DNA of 64,000 nucleotides from Ehretia macrophylla (GCA_037974665.1 CM075780.1:52989594-53053593), one strand, 5' to 3'. Numbered from the stretch's first letter, positions 47,632 through 60,004 are shown. The notes: generated by a model from the sequence alone, not told the origin. Made by a program: numbers and translations.

Positions 47632-48430
47632 AGTTTCTGTTGCAGTCTTCAGGGCAAGGTAGCAAATTTCAGGAATTTGTCACTAAAATTCTTTTTAGTG
47701 CAAGCGCATATTTTATTTGGCAAGAAAGAAATCACTGTTTGCATAGTTTGGGACACATGAGGAACAGATTATGAGCCTGATTAGAGAAACTATTTTCATC
47801 AAATCTAGTTCCAAAAGTTTTAGAGATACGATCTTGACTAGAAATATTTGTACAGAATGGTGTTTAGATGATAGCATACTAAACTATACTTTAGTAATTT
47901 TGGCTGAGGCCAATTTCTGTACGTCCTTTGAAAGTAATAAATTCTTTTGCTCACTTAGCAAAAAGAAAGTTTCTGCTGCAAGTATGCATCTGCATTGGAA
48001 GGAAACGAGGATCTAGTAGATTACAGAATTTAATATATATACGGGACTGCAGGATAGATATGTCTTTGGTGGAGGCATCATGTAGTGATCATGCTTTATG
48101 TATCAATACTCCATTTTTTTTCAAAATCTGCATTGCAGAATTTCTTATAAGTAAATGAGGCATACCTTCAATGGAATCAGCATGCTAATTATATCATGCC
48201 ATGATATGAAGCTCTCTCAAGAAGCAGCAAAGCATTTCCACTTTAGATTAATGGGGTAATGGTATGCCGGGGAGGATAACCGCAGACACTGTATGCAGTT
48301 CATGATTTTCAACCGAGAGCAACAATCAACAATGGAAGTTATAAATTGAGCTTCAAGCAAATACACAGATCATGAAGTCAAGGTTTTGCCAGGCTTACTG
48401 ATGACTGATCAAAGTCTTTAATCAGTGAGC
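47632..48430. other. Intergenic, no gene seen
   Basis: Frames 47771-48016 and 47928-48158 overlap in different phases and show no recognizable domain. Nothing else is supported. Confidence 0.45.
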
Positions 48431-48439
48431 AAACAAAAT

Positions 48440-50010
48440 TAAAACAAATGAAGGTAATATCATTTAGTTATATGTAACAACCTCCAAATGCCAGGGTTTT
48501 CAAGATTTTTAGAGTCAAGTACCAACCTCTTTTAAATAAAAATAAATTTATGTACACAAAGAAACCTTACAACACTTTCACTAAAATGTGGTAAAAATAG
48601 AAATCACGAGAAAAAAGAAAAGAAATAAATGAATAAATAAATGAAGCAATAAATAACTTTGGAACACATGTTGCAAGAACGAACCAATTAAAGAAAGATA
48701 ACTTTGTTAGCCTTTTCAAATGATTTTGAGACAAGGAGGAGAATCTACCATTGTTATCATAACTGCCTATTCCTAAGAAGATATGCACACGTTCAAATAG
48801 ACAGTAATGGGGATCCACAAGAGATTTAACATATAGATGCCAAAGAAAGTGTTACTCCCACCGTTCACGTACAATGGGCTTATACTAAACCCTATTTGTA
48901 GCTTTTGTCAAGTTACCTTAGGCTCAATAAGTTTGAGTACTACGGACCTGGGCCAATCTAGGGAAACATGCTCCTCCTTACGTCATTCTTTGGCTGCTCT
49001 AAAAAATTAAAAAATTAAAAAAATATATTTTTAAAAAAAATTGATCAAGACCATAGGGACAGTGTCAAAGCTGTGAACATATAAGTAGAAATCCAATTTA
49101 AGAGATCATATATTTATCTATGCACTGACATATTAAACCACTATAAGAAGACATGTAAGTATATCTATACTCACCAACATCAACAGTGATATCATTCAAT
49201 TACTTTTAATTCAATATTCAAACGATGAAAGATTAGTGAACAAGCCAATTATAACATTTTTTATGTACACAACATAAAAGGAACACATGTATACCTATCA
49301 AACAGTAAGAGGGCATGGCATACTGATAACAATATTTGATGTCGGATTAGATTGAAATTGGATGATCAAAAGTGAGTGATGTGCGAGATGGATAAAAAAT
49401 GGACAAGTATATATGATCAGTACATTGAGAAGAGTGATAGCCCAGTAGCACAAATTGGGGTATGAGATGAGGAGCGGTGGTGAGTTTGTAGTTGTTATAT
49501 AGGTAGGGCAAGGGAAAAACACCATGTTGGATGCACGTGCTTTCTCTTTTCTTCCGTATTAACTCATTTCCTTTTATCTTCTGATAGCCTCCCATAAGTA
49601 TTGAGGTCCACGTCTGCTCACTCTACACGCGTGTTTATACACTTACCATTAAAAGTTTCCCAAACAAGCTCACTCAATAACTATCCTTATCGTCGCTAAA
49701 AGACCCAAACAGCTTACTCATAAGAGGTTCATGTCATAGGTATGTGCCTTCTCTTCCCTCCCATATTGAGTATTGAGGTCCACACCTCTCCCTCTCTGTG
49801 CACACGTGAATCTTTGATAAATAAGGGTCCCATTATGTTCTTGGGCAAAGAGAAAGCTTGACAATTCTTGTCTCACAATCCCATGCTCTCCGTGCCCTCT
49901 TTCCGTTTAGGAAAAAACTATCTTTTCTTCCTTTTTTCAGGCCTCACGTGATATTGAGGTTGTAATCCTTGCCTCACTCCATGTAATCATATACACAAAC
50001 CTATAACAAA
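48440..50010 (-). repeat. Promoter-like duplicated block, copy 3
   Basis: Collinear with 45230-46600 (gacaacaatggaaattcaca / gacagtaatggggatccaca; ttagattgaaattgga; ataggtagggcaagggaa; attgaggtccac). A ctatataacaacta TATA-like motif lies on the minus strand near 49500. No MBD coding part follows it downstream, so it would be an orphan. Confidence 0.65.
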
Positions 50011-51765
50011 CACATTACCCTCTTTCTCCAAATGATACTTCATTTGAATTTTCTACTCTTTCCGAACTACTATTTGTGTTGATGTTTTCTTCTTAAAAAT
50101 TATGAGGATATGAGGACACGTAGATAGATATGGATAAACATCCATCCACATTGATAAAACAACACTTCCAAATAGATATTGGAATAATAGCCATTCCTGC
50201 TCAAAAGCTTCTACCGCAAGTTCAAATTGCACTGATTAACCCAATTTATATGTTTTTTAACAACTTCTACTAAAATTTGCCACTCCTAACTGGCATCGTT
50301 ATTTTAAGGGTAAAATATTTTGAAAACATTAAACTATCTTCTGAGTCCTAATTTGGCTATTCAACTAACTTTTAGTACACATTTCCTAAAAATTCAAGTT
50401 AACAAAAAGTATGACAAAGTCGCAGTCATTCAGCTTCAATCTACGGATCCATGACAACATAATTAGTGAATTGAAGGGCATTCACCATATGCTATGCAAT
50501 GGCATCTTTGGCACATGTGGACCTAATTTTACCGTGCTTTACAATTATCAGAAATTAGCAATCCTTCTTAGCAACATGCTGTTAATAAAATCACACCGGC
50601 CGAGGTCCATCACTGGTGGCGTATCATTGTAGTTACTAAAATCACACCGGCCGGACGAAATTAGCACTCTAGTTTTACTCATGATGCCCAACTGCCTTTT
50701 TAATTTCTCTGGTTGCCAAACATGAATAAGATATTTATTCTCTATTCAATTTTTATACATGTGTGTGTGTGTGCAGGGTAAATATTGCGTCTTAGCTGAA
50801 CACACAAAACATCAAGCATAAATCAAATAAAAATCAAGAGGATCAACTCATCACCTTTATACCATGCCAGCATACAATGATTTATAAGCCTACTTACTTT
50901 CCCAAGTAGGAATCTAAGCCTCCCAGAAGTGTCATAGATTGCAAGAAACTATAAGCCAGCTCTCTATTGCACATTTCGTCGAACACTTTTGAAGCTTTGC
51001 TCATTGATGCCATTAAAACGTCAACAGAAATTAGACGTCAATGTCGAGAACCTTTTCATCACTTCCCTGAAACAATCATTCTTTTTTTTCCTGTAATTTT
51101 CTGAATACCCACAAAGCTTTGAGCTATGATTGTTTCGCAGTTGCCTGCAAAATGTGGTTTTTTAATCTTTATCAACAATTCAGACTTAGTATCAAGCAAC
51201 ATTCAGGCAGCAAATCGAACCTTTTCTCGGCCAAATGACCTGGACGCTGCTCACGCACGAGCCAAGTTTCACTACCTCGTCGGAACCTGTTGAGGTGCCT
51301 CTAGTCTCTAACTCTTCCGCTCTACTTCCAGTACCTTCATATTCCGTATCCTCTTCAATGTCAATAAATAGAAAAATAAATTATTCAGTATTGGCATATT
51401 GATGTCACAAAGGAGTGTATGGTCTCTCAGATGAGTGGGACCGTGAATAAACAAAGATGGCTCATTTTGGATTTGTTTGAATTAATTATAAAATTTTAGC
51501 TTTTTGAGACGTTAAGTTTTGTTAGAGGTATTATTAAATAAAAGTTTTTAACTTTTATCGTATATTAGGGAGTATTAAATTTTTAAAAATTTTGAATTAA
51601 TATTAGACCTTTAAAAATATAAAAAAGTATATTTAAAAAAAATAAAAATAACTCCTCGCATTACCTACATAAATGTGGGTGGGGGTTAGGGATCAGCCGG
51701 AAGCAGGGTAAAATGATCTCACATTTAGATCTCACCCACACAAGAGATAGTTTTTAAATTGTAAC
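50011..51765. other. Intergenic, no gene seen
   Basis: A small TG microsatellite lies at 50759-50772, and aaatcacaccggccg occurs twice (50588, 50639). The frame 50411-50632 has no recognizable motif. Nothing else is supported. Confidence 0.45.
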
Positions 51766-51782
51766 AATTGGTGCTTGAATTG

Positions 51783-52519
51783 TTTTTAAGTTGTAACAAT
51801 TGGAGTCTATCTATTCAAACAGTAACTCTGAAGATAGAATTGTTTGACCTAACTCCCCTGATGGTATGTACTCTTCTCGTGCTACCTGAGAATTGATTCG
51901 GGTGTCACATCTCCTTGTTAATTGGCACCATATCACCTGGTTTAAACACTCTATGCCAAAACATGCTTTCATCTCTTGACTTTTTTGGAAGGATCGTTTA
52001 TCAATGAAGAATAAACTCATTTCTTGGGATCTCACCATTGATCCATTATGTGTTTTCTGTCGGGCCTCAATCGAAGATAGGGACCATCTCTTTTGTCTTT
52101 GTTCCTTCACAAAAAGAATTTGCTGTTGAGGATAGAAAATGATCTTTGGTTCTCGAGGATTAACATGTTGGGATAAAATTGCAGATTGGTTTGTGCGTAA
52201 CACGGTTAGATATACTTTACAGTCTACTGCTGCAAAATTATTTCTGAATGCCTTCATCTATCATGTTTGGAGAGAAAGAAACAAACGATTGTACAACAAT
52301 GGAGCACTTATCGAATACCATATTTTTGAAAATATTTTGTTTGATGTTAAAACTAAACCTTACTTTGTGAAGAAAATTAGAAAATCTCTTTTGAACTAGG
52401 CTATTATTAGAGCCTGGAATCTAGATGCTACGCATTTTAGATAGGCTCCTTTGGAGACATGTTACTTTTGAAATTTTTTTGCGATGTGAATACAATTTTT
52501 GTTTTTAGCAAAAAAAAAA
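51783..52519 (+). mobile_element. 5'-truncated LINE (L1-type) 3' end
   Basis: The plus strand reads a zf-RVT region typical of plant LINE ORF2 C-termini: PKHAFIS, WKDRLSMKNKLISWDLTID, CVFCRASIEDRDHLFCLCS (Cys/His zinc-binding pattern). Then, after a break, WFVRNTVRYTLQSTAAKLFL and HVWRERNKRLYNN follow. It ends in an A-tail (52509-52519). The flanks carry the same 17 bases aattggtgcttgaattg at 51766-51782 and 52520-52536, a target-primed duplication. Stops near 51850, 51890 and 52127 show it is dead. Confidence 0.85.
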
Positions 52520-52536
52520 AATTGGTGCTTGAATTG

Positions 52537-53944
52537 GACTCTCTCTTTAGACTTAAGTTATAACAATTGATACTTTAATTGAGAATGAAATTTACAAAAA
52601 GAGATTATATACTAAATTAAAGTGTGATAAGTATCTGTGAGGCTTAGGGGGAGGGGTTAGCGGAGGGGAGGGGCTTAGCTGTGGGGTTTAGCAGGGATAT
52701 AGGGGGTATCAACATTTATTATTTTAACAGAACAATAGATGGAATGATAAACACGAAACTCAATCAATAAAGTAATGGTTCTTTTTACAAAAAAAAATAG
52801 TTTAATAACAAAAATAGAACTAAATAATGATGCCAGTTAGGAAGGGGGTGAATTTTAATAGAAGTAGTTTTTTTTTTTTTTTTTGGTAAAGAGAATTGCA
52901 TTAATGGAAAACATGAAGTACAATTATCTAATTTTTTGTGGATGAAAGTCCGAGTACAAAAGTTTTTGAAGAGGAGGGAGAATATTACCCATTCAAGCAA
53001 TTTTTAAATTACAATTTGCAAAGTTTTTTGCTATTCAGCATGCGACACAATTAACGGTTCTCTTCGAACACTGAAAATAAATATCAGAGAATTCAGTGAC
53101 AATTTTCTTAATATCTTAAAAAAACAAATAAATTGGGTTAATAGTGCGAAAAGTCTCAATTATCTTTTATATTTCTTTTTACATTTTAATCAATGCGAAA
53201 AGTCTCAATTATCCTTCATCCGTTACGATTTTAAAATTTGTACTTGAAATCAGCCCTCTATCTCACAGACCTCCAAGTTTTATTCCTGAATTTGAATATA
53301 ACAAAACAGTTTTGATCTCTTTATTTGCTTAACATAATTGGTTTACATGCAACTATTATATATTCCCTTTCATTTTTCTTGTTCATGTGATCTTCCGGTT
53401 GATTGATTCTTACAAATCTCTCCCAAGAAAAAATAATGCTTCAGGCAGTAGAAGTTGGCGACAAGAGAGGGGCTGTCAACTCCACGATGGATTAGTACAT
53501 AGTTTCCTTTTTTCAGTTTCGGCCACCTTGTAAACCAAAAAAAAAAAAATAGTTGCTTTGCCAAACACGAGAATTCTTGAAGATTGTACACGAGAATTCT
53601 TGAAGATTGTTCTTCAGAAGAATGCAATTCTTAGAGGCAAACGAGTCAAAGTGGAAAGCTCATCGTCTACGAGGTGTGAGCAGTGCCACCAAATAAGAGT
53701 GGATCTAGAATTTTATTTAGTGGGTTAAAAATACATAATTTAATAATTATATATGAATAACTTTTTTTATTGGGACTAATTTAATTTTTTAATTTAAAAA
53801 TTTCTTAAAATTACACATAATTTTAGCAGAATTTTAAGGTAAGTGAGGGTTGTAACCCTGCAGTCCTAAACATGGCTCTGCCCATGCACCAAAATGATAA
53901 GGGAAGAGTTGTTCGATCCACCAAAGTGCAAGACCAAGTCATAT
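52537..53944. other. Intergenic with a G-run tract and T-rich segments
   Basis: 52647-52706 has seven G-runs (see finding). 53150-53210 has a short duplication of gcgaaaagtctcaattatc. No gene is supported; the frames 52785-53000, 53144-53332 and 53370-53627 have no recognizable domain. Confidence 0.5.
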
Positions 53945-54423
53945 ACAGTACAACCTCTTTAAATTAATAATGTTGAGACCACTAAATTTTATTAATTTAT
54001 CGAGATATTTTTAGCTTTTTTGGCTTAATAGTAAATATATTATATTTATGGTATCTTTTTTTTAAAAGTGACTCATATTTTTCAGGTTATTTTGAAAAAA
54101 TAAGTAAAATAGTCTAATGAGAATAAAAGATAAGAATCTAATTTAGTAAGATTAGAACAAATTTCTCTAATCTCGTATCAGAATTAATAGTAGAACAAGT
54201 TTTTCTAATCTCATAGTCAATTTATTATGTAATTTTTAACTAATTATTAATTTATGAAATATTTGGGTTGATAAAATATAAAAAAAATATTTTAAATATA
54301 TTATTTTATAATTTTATCGAAATTATTAATTTTTCACACTGATTCCAAGTTAGGACTGAATATTTTTATTATTTAAAAAAAAATATTAATTTATTGATTA
54401 TTTATTTAAATAGGTTATACTGT
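53945..54423. mobile_element. AT-rich MITE-like element
   Basis: The left end acagtacaacctctttaaat and the complement of the right end acagtataacctatttaaat are inverted. The interior is AT-rich and includes a diverged direct repeat of ttctctaatctcgta / tttctaatctcata. I see no coding capacity. A TA or short duplication is possible but unresolved. Confidence 0.6.
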
Positions 54424-54910
54424 TTATTGTGTTACATGCATGGGTAGATGTAGCAGATTTTTTTCATCCATCGAATCTTTTTGCCGTAAAACATCATTTT
54501 TTACTTAGCTTGCTGCGTTCAAGATTCTTGGATGTGTACCGCATGTTATTCTATATATACAATATTTCTTTAAAGAATCTAACTTTTAGAACGACCACAT
54601 GTTGGGAAACTTTTACCAAAGTGTCTTTGCTTGAAAGGTTGTTGAAACCACAAGATTCTTGTCTTGGCATATAACTTAGTTGGAGGCAGTTGTTGAAGCA
54701 CCGAAGTGCGCAGCGGAGGAAAGAATATGCTACGTCTCGTGCTGGGCAAGACGAGTTGTAATAAAAGCAAGGAACATATCACTTGCTTTAGCTGAATCTA
54801 CCGCGAGGCGTGAGAATGAGACTGAAGAGTTCCTAGATATGTTTTTTTCTTCTTTTTTACATACAATCGAGACAGAAACCGGTGATAAAACTAAGTTACT
54901 ATTTTAGAAG
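54424..54910 (+). other. Unrecognized segment with a 75-codon frame
   Basis: The frame 54680-54907 reads ICYVSCWARRVVIKARNISL and later ENETEEFLDMFFSSFL. Its base composition is more gene-like than its surroundings, but I recognize no domain, splice structure or homolog. It may be a gene fragment; equally it may be chance. Confidence 0.2.
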
Positions 54911-55045
54911 ATACAACATCTCTTTTATTTTTATCAATTAACAGGAAGAGTTCCCTCGACAAAGTAGTCATCTCATAACAACCAAAAAATTGAGTTAGAC
55001 TAAAATTAGTAATTTCTAACCCATGTAAAAGTCTGTTTCCCGAGA

Positions 55046-55069
55046 TATATATATATATATATATATATT
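55046..55069. repeat. TA microsatellite
   Basis: About twelve TA units within AT-rich DNA. The rest of 54911-55425 shows no gene. Confidence 0.8.
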
Positions 55070-55425
55070 TGTATGATAAAGCCCCTCATATTCCTAATAA
55101 TCTCATGACATTCCTCCACTAGGGGTCCCAAGGAGTGAGTGTTATGTACTCCCTTTCATAACCATCTAATGAATCACAAGAGAATTCGTCTCAATCACCA
55201 ACTCATTGATCTGTCTCTCAACCACAAGGTGCAACCTTTCCCAAAGTGTGAGCAACTCCACCTGGTTGTTTGAAGCCATCCCCAAATCGATCATAAACTT
55301 ATCTTGACCCAATTGTCAATCATGTCTCTAAAGAGACCTCCCGCCGCTGCAATGTTTGGGTTTTCTATTCAACATCTATCAACATTAAGTTTCAAATTCC
55401 GTTGAGATATTTTATCTTTATGTTA

Positions 55426-55596
55426 GAGAAATGATAGATATTACAACAATTTTATCACCCATCTATTATTTTTTATGTGAATACTTAATTGATATGTCAA
55501 AATAACTTTTATTTATTTATCTTCTTTTAGCATACTAACTAAGTATGCACTAATAAATGAGTTATAAAAATAGGGCGGTGTATAGTAACATTTTTC
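55426..55596. mobile_element. MULE-like MITE related to 1674 and 3349
   Basis: The left end gagaaatgatagatattac and the complement of the right end gaaaaatgttactatacacc are inverted, both leading to a cac(c)c motif. Size, ends and the internal tcttcttttagcatactaac segment recall the element at 3349-3518. No clear target duplication. Confidence 0.5.
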
Positions 55597-55784
55597 ATAT
55601 TATTGTAAAGTTCATATGTAATTATCTGCGTATACGACGTAGAGACGTTATGAGGTTGTTCATTTTAGAAAAAAACAAAAGGACTCATCAACACTCTTTT
55701 TATTAAATAAAACAGTACTAGTAGTTGTTAAATTTTGTTTCTAATAATAAATTTCTATGTCCCGAGTATCTAATTATTTGAGAG

Positions 55785-55925
55785 AGGAGCATATATAGCC
55801 AAATAGTTAAGCCCTGAAATCATAGGTTCGATACAGACTACCTTTAGAGGGCGGGGTAACATGTAGTGAATGTGCTATGTTTTCCGTAGACTCGTACGGA
55901 CAATAGGTGTTTTTCGTCCAATTAA
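55785..55925 (+). mobile_element. Possible tRNA-derived SINE
   Basis: tagccaaatagttaagcc (A-box-like) and ataggttcgatacagac (B-box-like) are spaced as in a tRNA-derived promoter. They are followed by a body ending near caataggtgtttttcgtcc. No cloverleaf fits, so this is not a tRNA gene. Ends are approximate. Confidence 0.5.
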
Positions 55926-56027
55926 TTGGCACCTTTTAGACCCAAAACCATATGATTAATGAAATTGATGTGGCATAATTCAATTTTTGACAATATAATG
56001 AAATATCTATGACAAATGCTAAACTCA

Positions 56028-56294
56028 TCATATGAGTGAACCATTTATATCACGAATTGTCCAAATAAACTTAAAATCTTCTGATGGAAGATTATCTTTG
56101 TTAAGATTACAAGCAAAGAGAATGAATAATAATTTGTACAGTAAAGGCCATGTTAGGATTTTGTTCTCTAAAAGATTATAAATCTTATTGTTAAGGTATT
56201 TTTCTGGGTTTGGAAGATAACTTGAGTGAACTCTTCTAAACCTGCACACACAAGTAACAAACGGCAAAGATAACCCTCTGCGTAAGAATTTCAA
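56028..56294 (-). other. Unrecognized 88-codon frame
   Basis: The protein has a hydrophobic LLYKLLFILFACNLN segment and no motif I know. It lies in AT-rich DNA just left of the TRIM. Probably a chance frame. Confidence 0.12.
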
Positions 56295-56367
56295 TGCTTA
56301 AGTCAATGAAAGCTCTTTTGAGAAAATGAAGTTTACGTGTATAATTAACTTAATTGGAATTAGTTAC

Positions 56368-56780
56368 TGTGAAGATAACTGAGTTTCTAACTTGAAACCA
56401 ATTGATTCTAAGTGAAGTAACCTAGGATCTTATTAAATAGTCTAAGATTTTATGTGGGACAAGTACATTATTCTAACACTCCTTCTCACGTGTGACCTAA
56501 TTTAAGAGGGGTCACACATGGAATATTGAACACATGTGGAAGATTGAAAGTGTGTAGACTATGCACACGCGAAAGATTGAAGACAAATGGACCTAATTTG
56601 AGATAAGTCGCATGCGGAAGATAAATGAGACTAGACCATGGGCCTAGCTCTAATACTAAGTAAAAATAACTGGGTTTCTAACTTAAAACAAATTGGTATC
56701 AAGTGGAGTAGTCCAGGATCTTATTAAATGGTCTAAGAGTTTATGATTTTTCTATGTGGGACAAGTGCATTATTCTAACA
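56368..56780 (-). mobile_element. TRIM-like miniature LTR retrotransposon
   Basis: LTRs of about 111 and 122 bp (56368-56478 and 56659-56780) start TG or degraded and end CA. They flank a ~180-bp core. Read on the minus strand, a degraded primer-binding site (ttagtattagagc) follows the 5' LTR and a purine tract (tgagaaggag) precedes the 3' LTR. The perfect 5-bp duplication gttac lies at 56363-56367 and 56781-56785. No protein is encoded. Confidence 0.88.
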
Positions 56781-56785
56781 GTTAC

Positions 56786-57532
56786 CTCTATGAATAAGTA
56801 TGACAGCTATTGATACTTATTTTTGCTTGGAATATTCGATTCTCAAATTTTTTGAAATTCTATTAACATTATGTTATTGGTCTAGATCTCATAGGACGTT
56901 CTCGAGTCAGGTCAGTGGGTCTAACCTCTTGGGATGTCCTCAAGTCGAGGACCATACTGGCTAGATCTTGTTTGTTGTGACAAGCTCTTAATTCGGGAAG
57001 GTCAAACACTGGGGGTACTTTAGTCTTTTAGTACTGCCTCAATTTTTCCTTTATCACTCATAGTTATACATTAGTAATTTTTTCGTAATTTTTACTTGAA
57101 CCAAATCTTTAAAAAAACACTCTCTCTGAATTTGTAACAAGACAAAGTATAAAATATCATTTAAATTATTTCAACAATAGTTAAACTATTTCTACAATTC
57201 TAATTAACAGTTGAAAAATTTTTAGTTAAAAAAAAAAACCATTGAACATTCAAAATAGTTATCAATTAGTCCCTTGCCTTGGTTATCATTAGCAAATGTC
57301 TAATATAGAAGAGCTACAATATAATTAGTTACAATTAAAAAAAAAAACTCAAAAAAATTTATTTGTTGTAATCATAATTGTACTTTGGAAAATTAATTGT
57401 AACAATTTTATTGGCAATCATCTAGCATAATAAAATGTCAAATGTTTTCTTCTCCTCACCTTCGAGGGGCGAGTAAATGGAGTTTTTTTTTTTTTTGGTC
57501 AAAAGGAAATGGAGAATGGTTGTTAGGTGTTA
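56786..57532. other. Intergenic, no gene seen
   Basis: AT-rich sequence with A-runs. No coding frame or repeat of note. Confidence 0.5.
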
Positions 57533-57989
57533 GGCTAACTCTAATCCATTCCCTACATCTCTATTTACCTTATATGTAAAGATGTTGTTGGAGATATTCA
57601 TCTCCAATAACATCCCTAAAACTATCTCTACATGTAGAGATCCCTACATTATGCTTTTAATATCTTTACATGTAGAGATAGTGCAAAAATCCTTACAAGT
57701 ATCCCTAAACCCAACTAGGGAATTAAAATAATATGTTTAATTAAAAATCAATATAAATAATTCATAAATATAAATAAAAAGGTTTTAAATTAAAATAAAA
57801 TGTTTAATTAAAATAACAAGAAATTTTAGAGTAAAACAAAATTAAAGAATCCATAAAACAAAGAAGTTGTTGGAGTGAAACTGAAATAAGAATTTTATGA
57901 AATAAGATGTAGAGAAGCTGTTAGAGTAAAACTAAAATAAAGAATCCCTAGATATAGGGAAAAAAATAGGGAAGCTGTTGGAGTTGACC
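57533..57989. mobile_element. Tourist-like MITE 1
   Basis: Ends ggctaactctaat and (complement) ggtcaactccaac are inverted, flanked by TTA (57530-57532, 57990-57992). Internal tacatgtagagat motifs form further inverted repeats. Non-coding. Confidence 0.8.
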
Positions 57990-58018
57990 TTAAGCAACCA
58001 TGTAGAATGCACATGTTA

Positions 58019-58729
58019 GGCCAACTCTAAAAGATGCCCTATCTCATCCCCTACTCTATATGTAGGAAAATGATAGGATAAATTAATCTCCAACAGATCC
58101 CCTACCCTATCGCCTAAATTATAGGAGATTCTTACACTCATTTTCAACTTCACTATATGTAAGAGAAAAAACATCATCTCTTACCCCCATCCTTTAAACA
58201 CTGTTCAACAGTTAGAAAACTAAAAATAAAAAATAAAAAAATTAAATATAAATAATAGTAAAAACAAAAATAAAATTGATATATGTTTTAAATTTCGGCT
58301 TTTGGGGTTGAGGGGTTGTTTATTAATATGTGTTTTAAATTTGAAAATATAAACAAAAAATAAAATTATAAAATATGAATAATAGAATATTATCATGAAT
58401 AATGAATAAATATAAGTAAAAAAATTAAAAGTTATTGAATTTTTTTTAAATTAAATAATAAAAAAATAAAAATAAAAAACAAAAATTTATTTTAGTAATT
58501 AAAAATAGAACGTTGTCGAGAAAAACAAACATATATAAAGAAAAAAAATATTAAAATGATATGTTTAATTAAAATTAGGAGATAATATTAGAATAAAATA
58601 AAAATAGGAAGTCTCTACAACAAGAAAGTTGTTGGATTGAAATTAAAATAGGGAATCCCTAGACATAGAAAACATGTTCCAAATCTCCTACATGTAGGGA
58701 GAAAGATAGGAAAGTTATTGGAGTTAGCC
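58019..58729. mobile_element. Tourist-like MITE 2
   Basis: Ends ggccaactctaaaa and (complement) ggctaactccaata, flanked by TTA (58016-58018, 58730-58732). AT-rich interior, non-coding. Confidence 0.8.
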
Positions 58730-58751
58730 TTATATCCCCAAATATGTATTT

Positions 58752-59113
58752 GGCTAACTCTAATAGTTTTTTTTTTTTCCCTACATGTAAAGAATTTGGA
58801 CCATTTCTCTACATGTAGGGATTTCTTATTTCAGTTTAACTTTAACAGCTTGTCTACATTTAATTAATCTCTTATTTCAGAGAATCTCTATTTCAGTTTC
58901 ACTCCAATACCTTCCTTACTTTTAATCAAATTTTTTTGTGTGTCATATGAGTTTAGGGAATGAGTAGAAAATTATTTCAATATCTCCATATGTGAAGATG
59001 CTAAAATTGTGTAGGGATTGAAATCTTTAAGGAAGATGTTGAAGATCAATATCTCTAAAACCTTTCCTATATATAGAAATTTTAAAATTTTAGGACACCT
59101 GTTGGAGTTGCCC
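58752..59113. mobile_element. Tourist-like MITE 3
   Basis: Ends ggctaactctaata and (complement) gggcaactccaaca, with TTT (58749-58751) and TTA (59114-59116) at the flanks, so one base differs. Contains the same tctacatgtagggat motifs as its neighbours. Confidence 0.7.
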
Positions 59114-59154
59114 TTAATAGGCACATGATATTAAGGTCAATTAGAAAAATGAGT

Positions 59155-59285
59155 CAAAAAGAGAGAAAAAAGAAGGAGAAGAAAAAGAAAAGAAGAAGAA
59201 AGAGAAAGAGAAACTTAAAAGAGGGAGAACAAGAAGAAAGCAAAAGAAAAAGAGAAAAAAAGAGGAGAAAAAGGAAATAATAAAA
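59155..59285 (+). repeat. Purine-only GA-rich tract
   Basis: About 130 bases are almost all A and G on the plus strand. It lies 0.7 kb upstream of the beta-glucanase start and could adopt non-B structure. Role unknown. 59286-59890 shows no gene. Confidence 0.75.
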
Positions 59286-59889
59286 TAACATAAATCCATC
59301 TATGTTCATTAACTTTAATTAATCATGTTTTAACCCCTAATTATTTGGTATCTTTAACACAATTGGAAAGATAAATAAATGGGTGCTACTTTAAATTATT
59401 CTTGATGATATTTTAAACATAATAGTTAGACAGGTGGCATGAACAAAATCCCATATTTATTCTACACATTCATTACTTTCTGAAAACGGATCCTTTACTT
59501 TTCTTTTCTTAATTCCTTCACTTTCAAGATGTATCAGGGCTATTAAATTTATTTTGTTAAGTATCTTCTATTCTTTAAAAATTTAATCTTTTCAAATAAA
59601 ACAAAAAAAAATTTAAAGATAAAATTCAATAAACACTTAATTTATTTTGTTTTAAAGACAAAAAAAAAAAAAAAATTTCCGACGTTTCTCTCTGCCACCT
59701 TCTCACTACTGTTCTTTGCAACTTTGCATAGCCTTTTTCTCGTCTCTTCAGATTTCCCGCAACTAGTTTCTGAACCCACGACACAACATCTAACAGTGGG
59801 CCCCACACAATATTACCTCGAATACCGGCACAACGTCAAAAATATTAACCGCGTAATTTCACTTTCCACGCTTCAAACATTCACGCGCA

Positions 59890-60004
59890 CTCTGACACAC
59901 ACACACACACACACACACAACACGCACTTGGTTGCCACTATATTTAGCCGTTGCACCAATTTAGTTAGTCTTTGTCTGTCTTTAGCTTTTTTGCTTGTAA
60001 AAAT
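59890..60004 (+). promoter_or_regulatory. Putative promoter and leader of the beta-glucanase gene
   Basis: A CA microsatellite (59895-59920) lies just upstream of a TATA-like ctatattta (59938-59946). The start codon ATG at 60005 follows about 60 bases later. The spacing leaves a short leader, with a pyrimidine-rich stretch at 59968-60000. Assignment is by motif and position. Confidence 0.45.

Noticed and set aside
54680..54907. Possible small gene
   Set aside because: Kept only as a low-confidence segment: no homolog, motif or exon context recognized.
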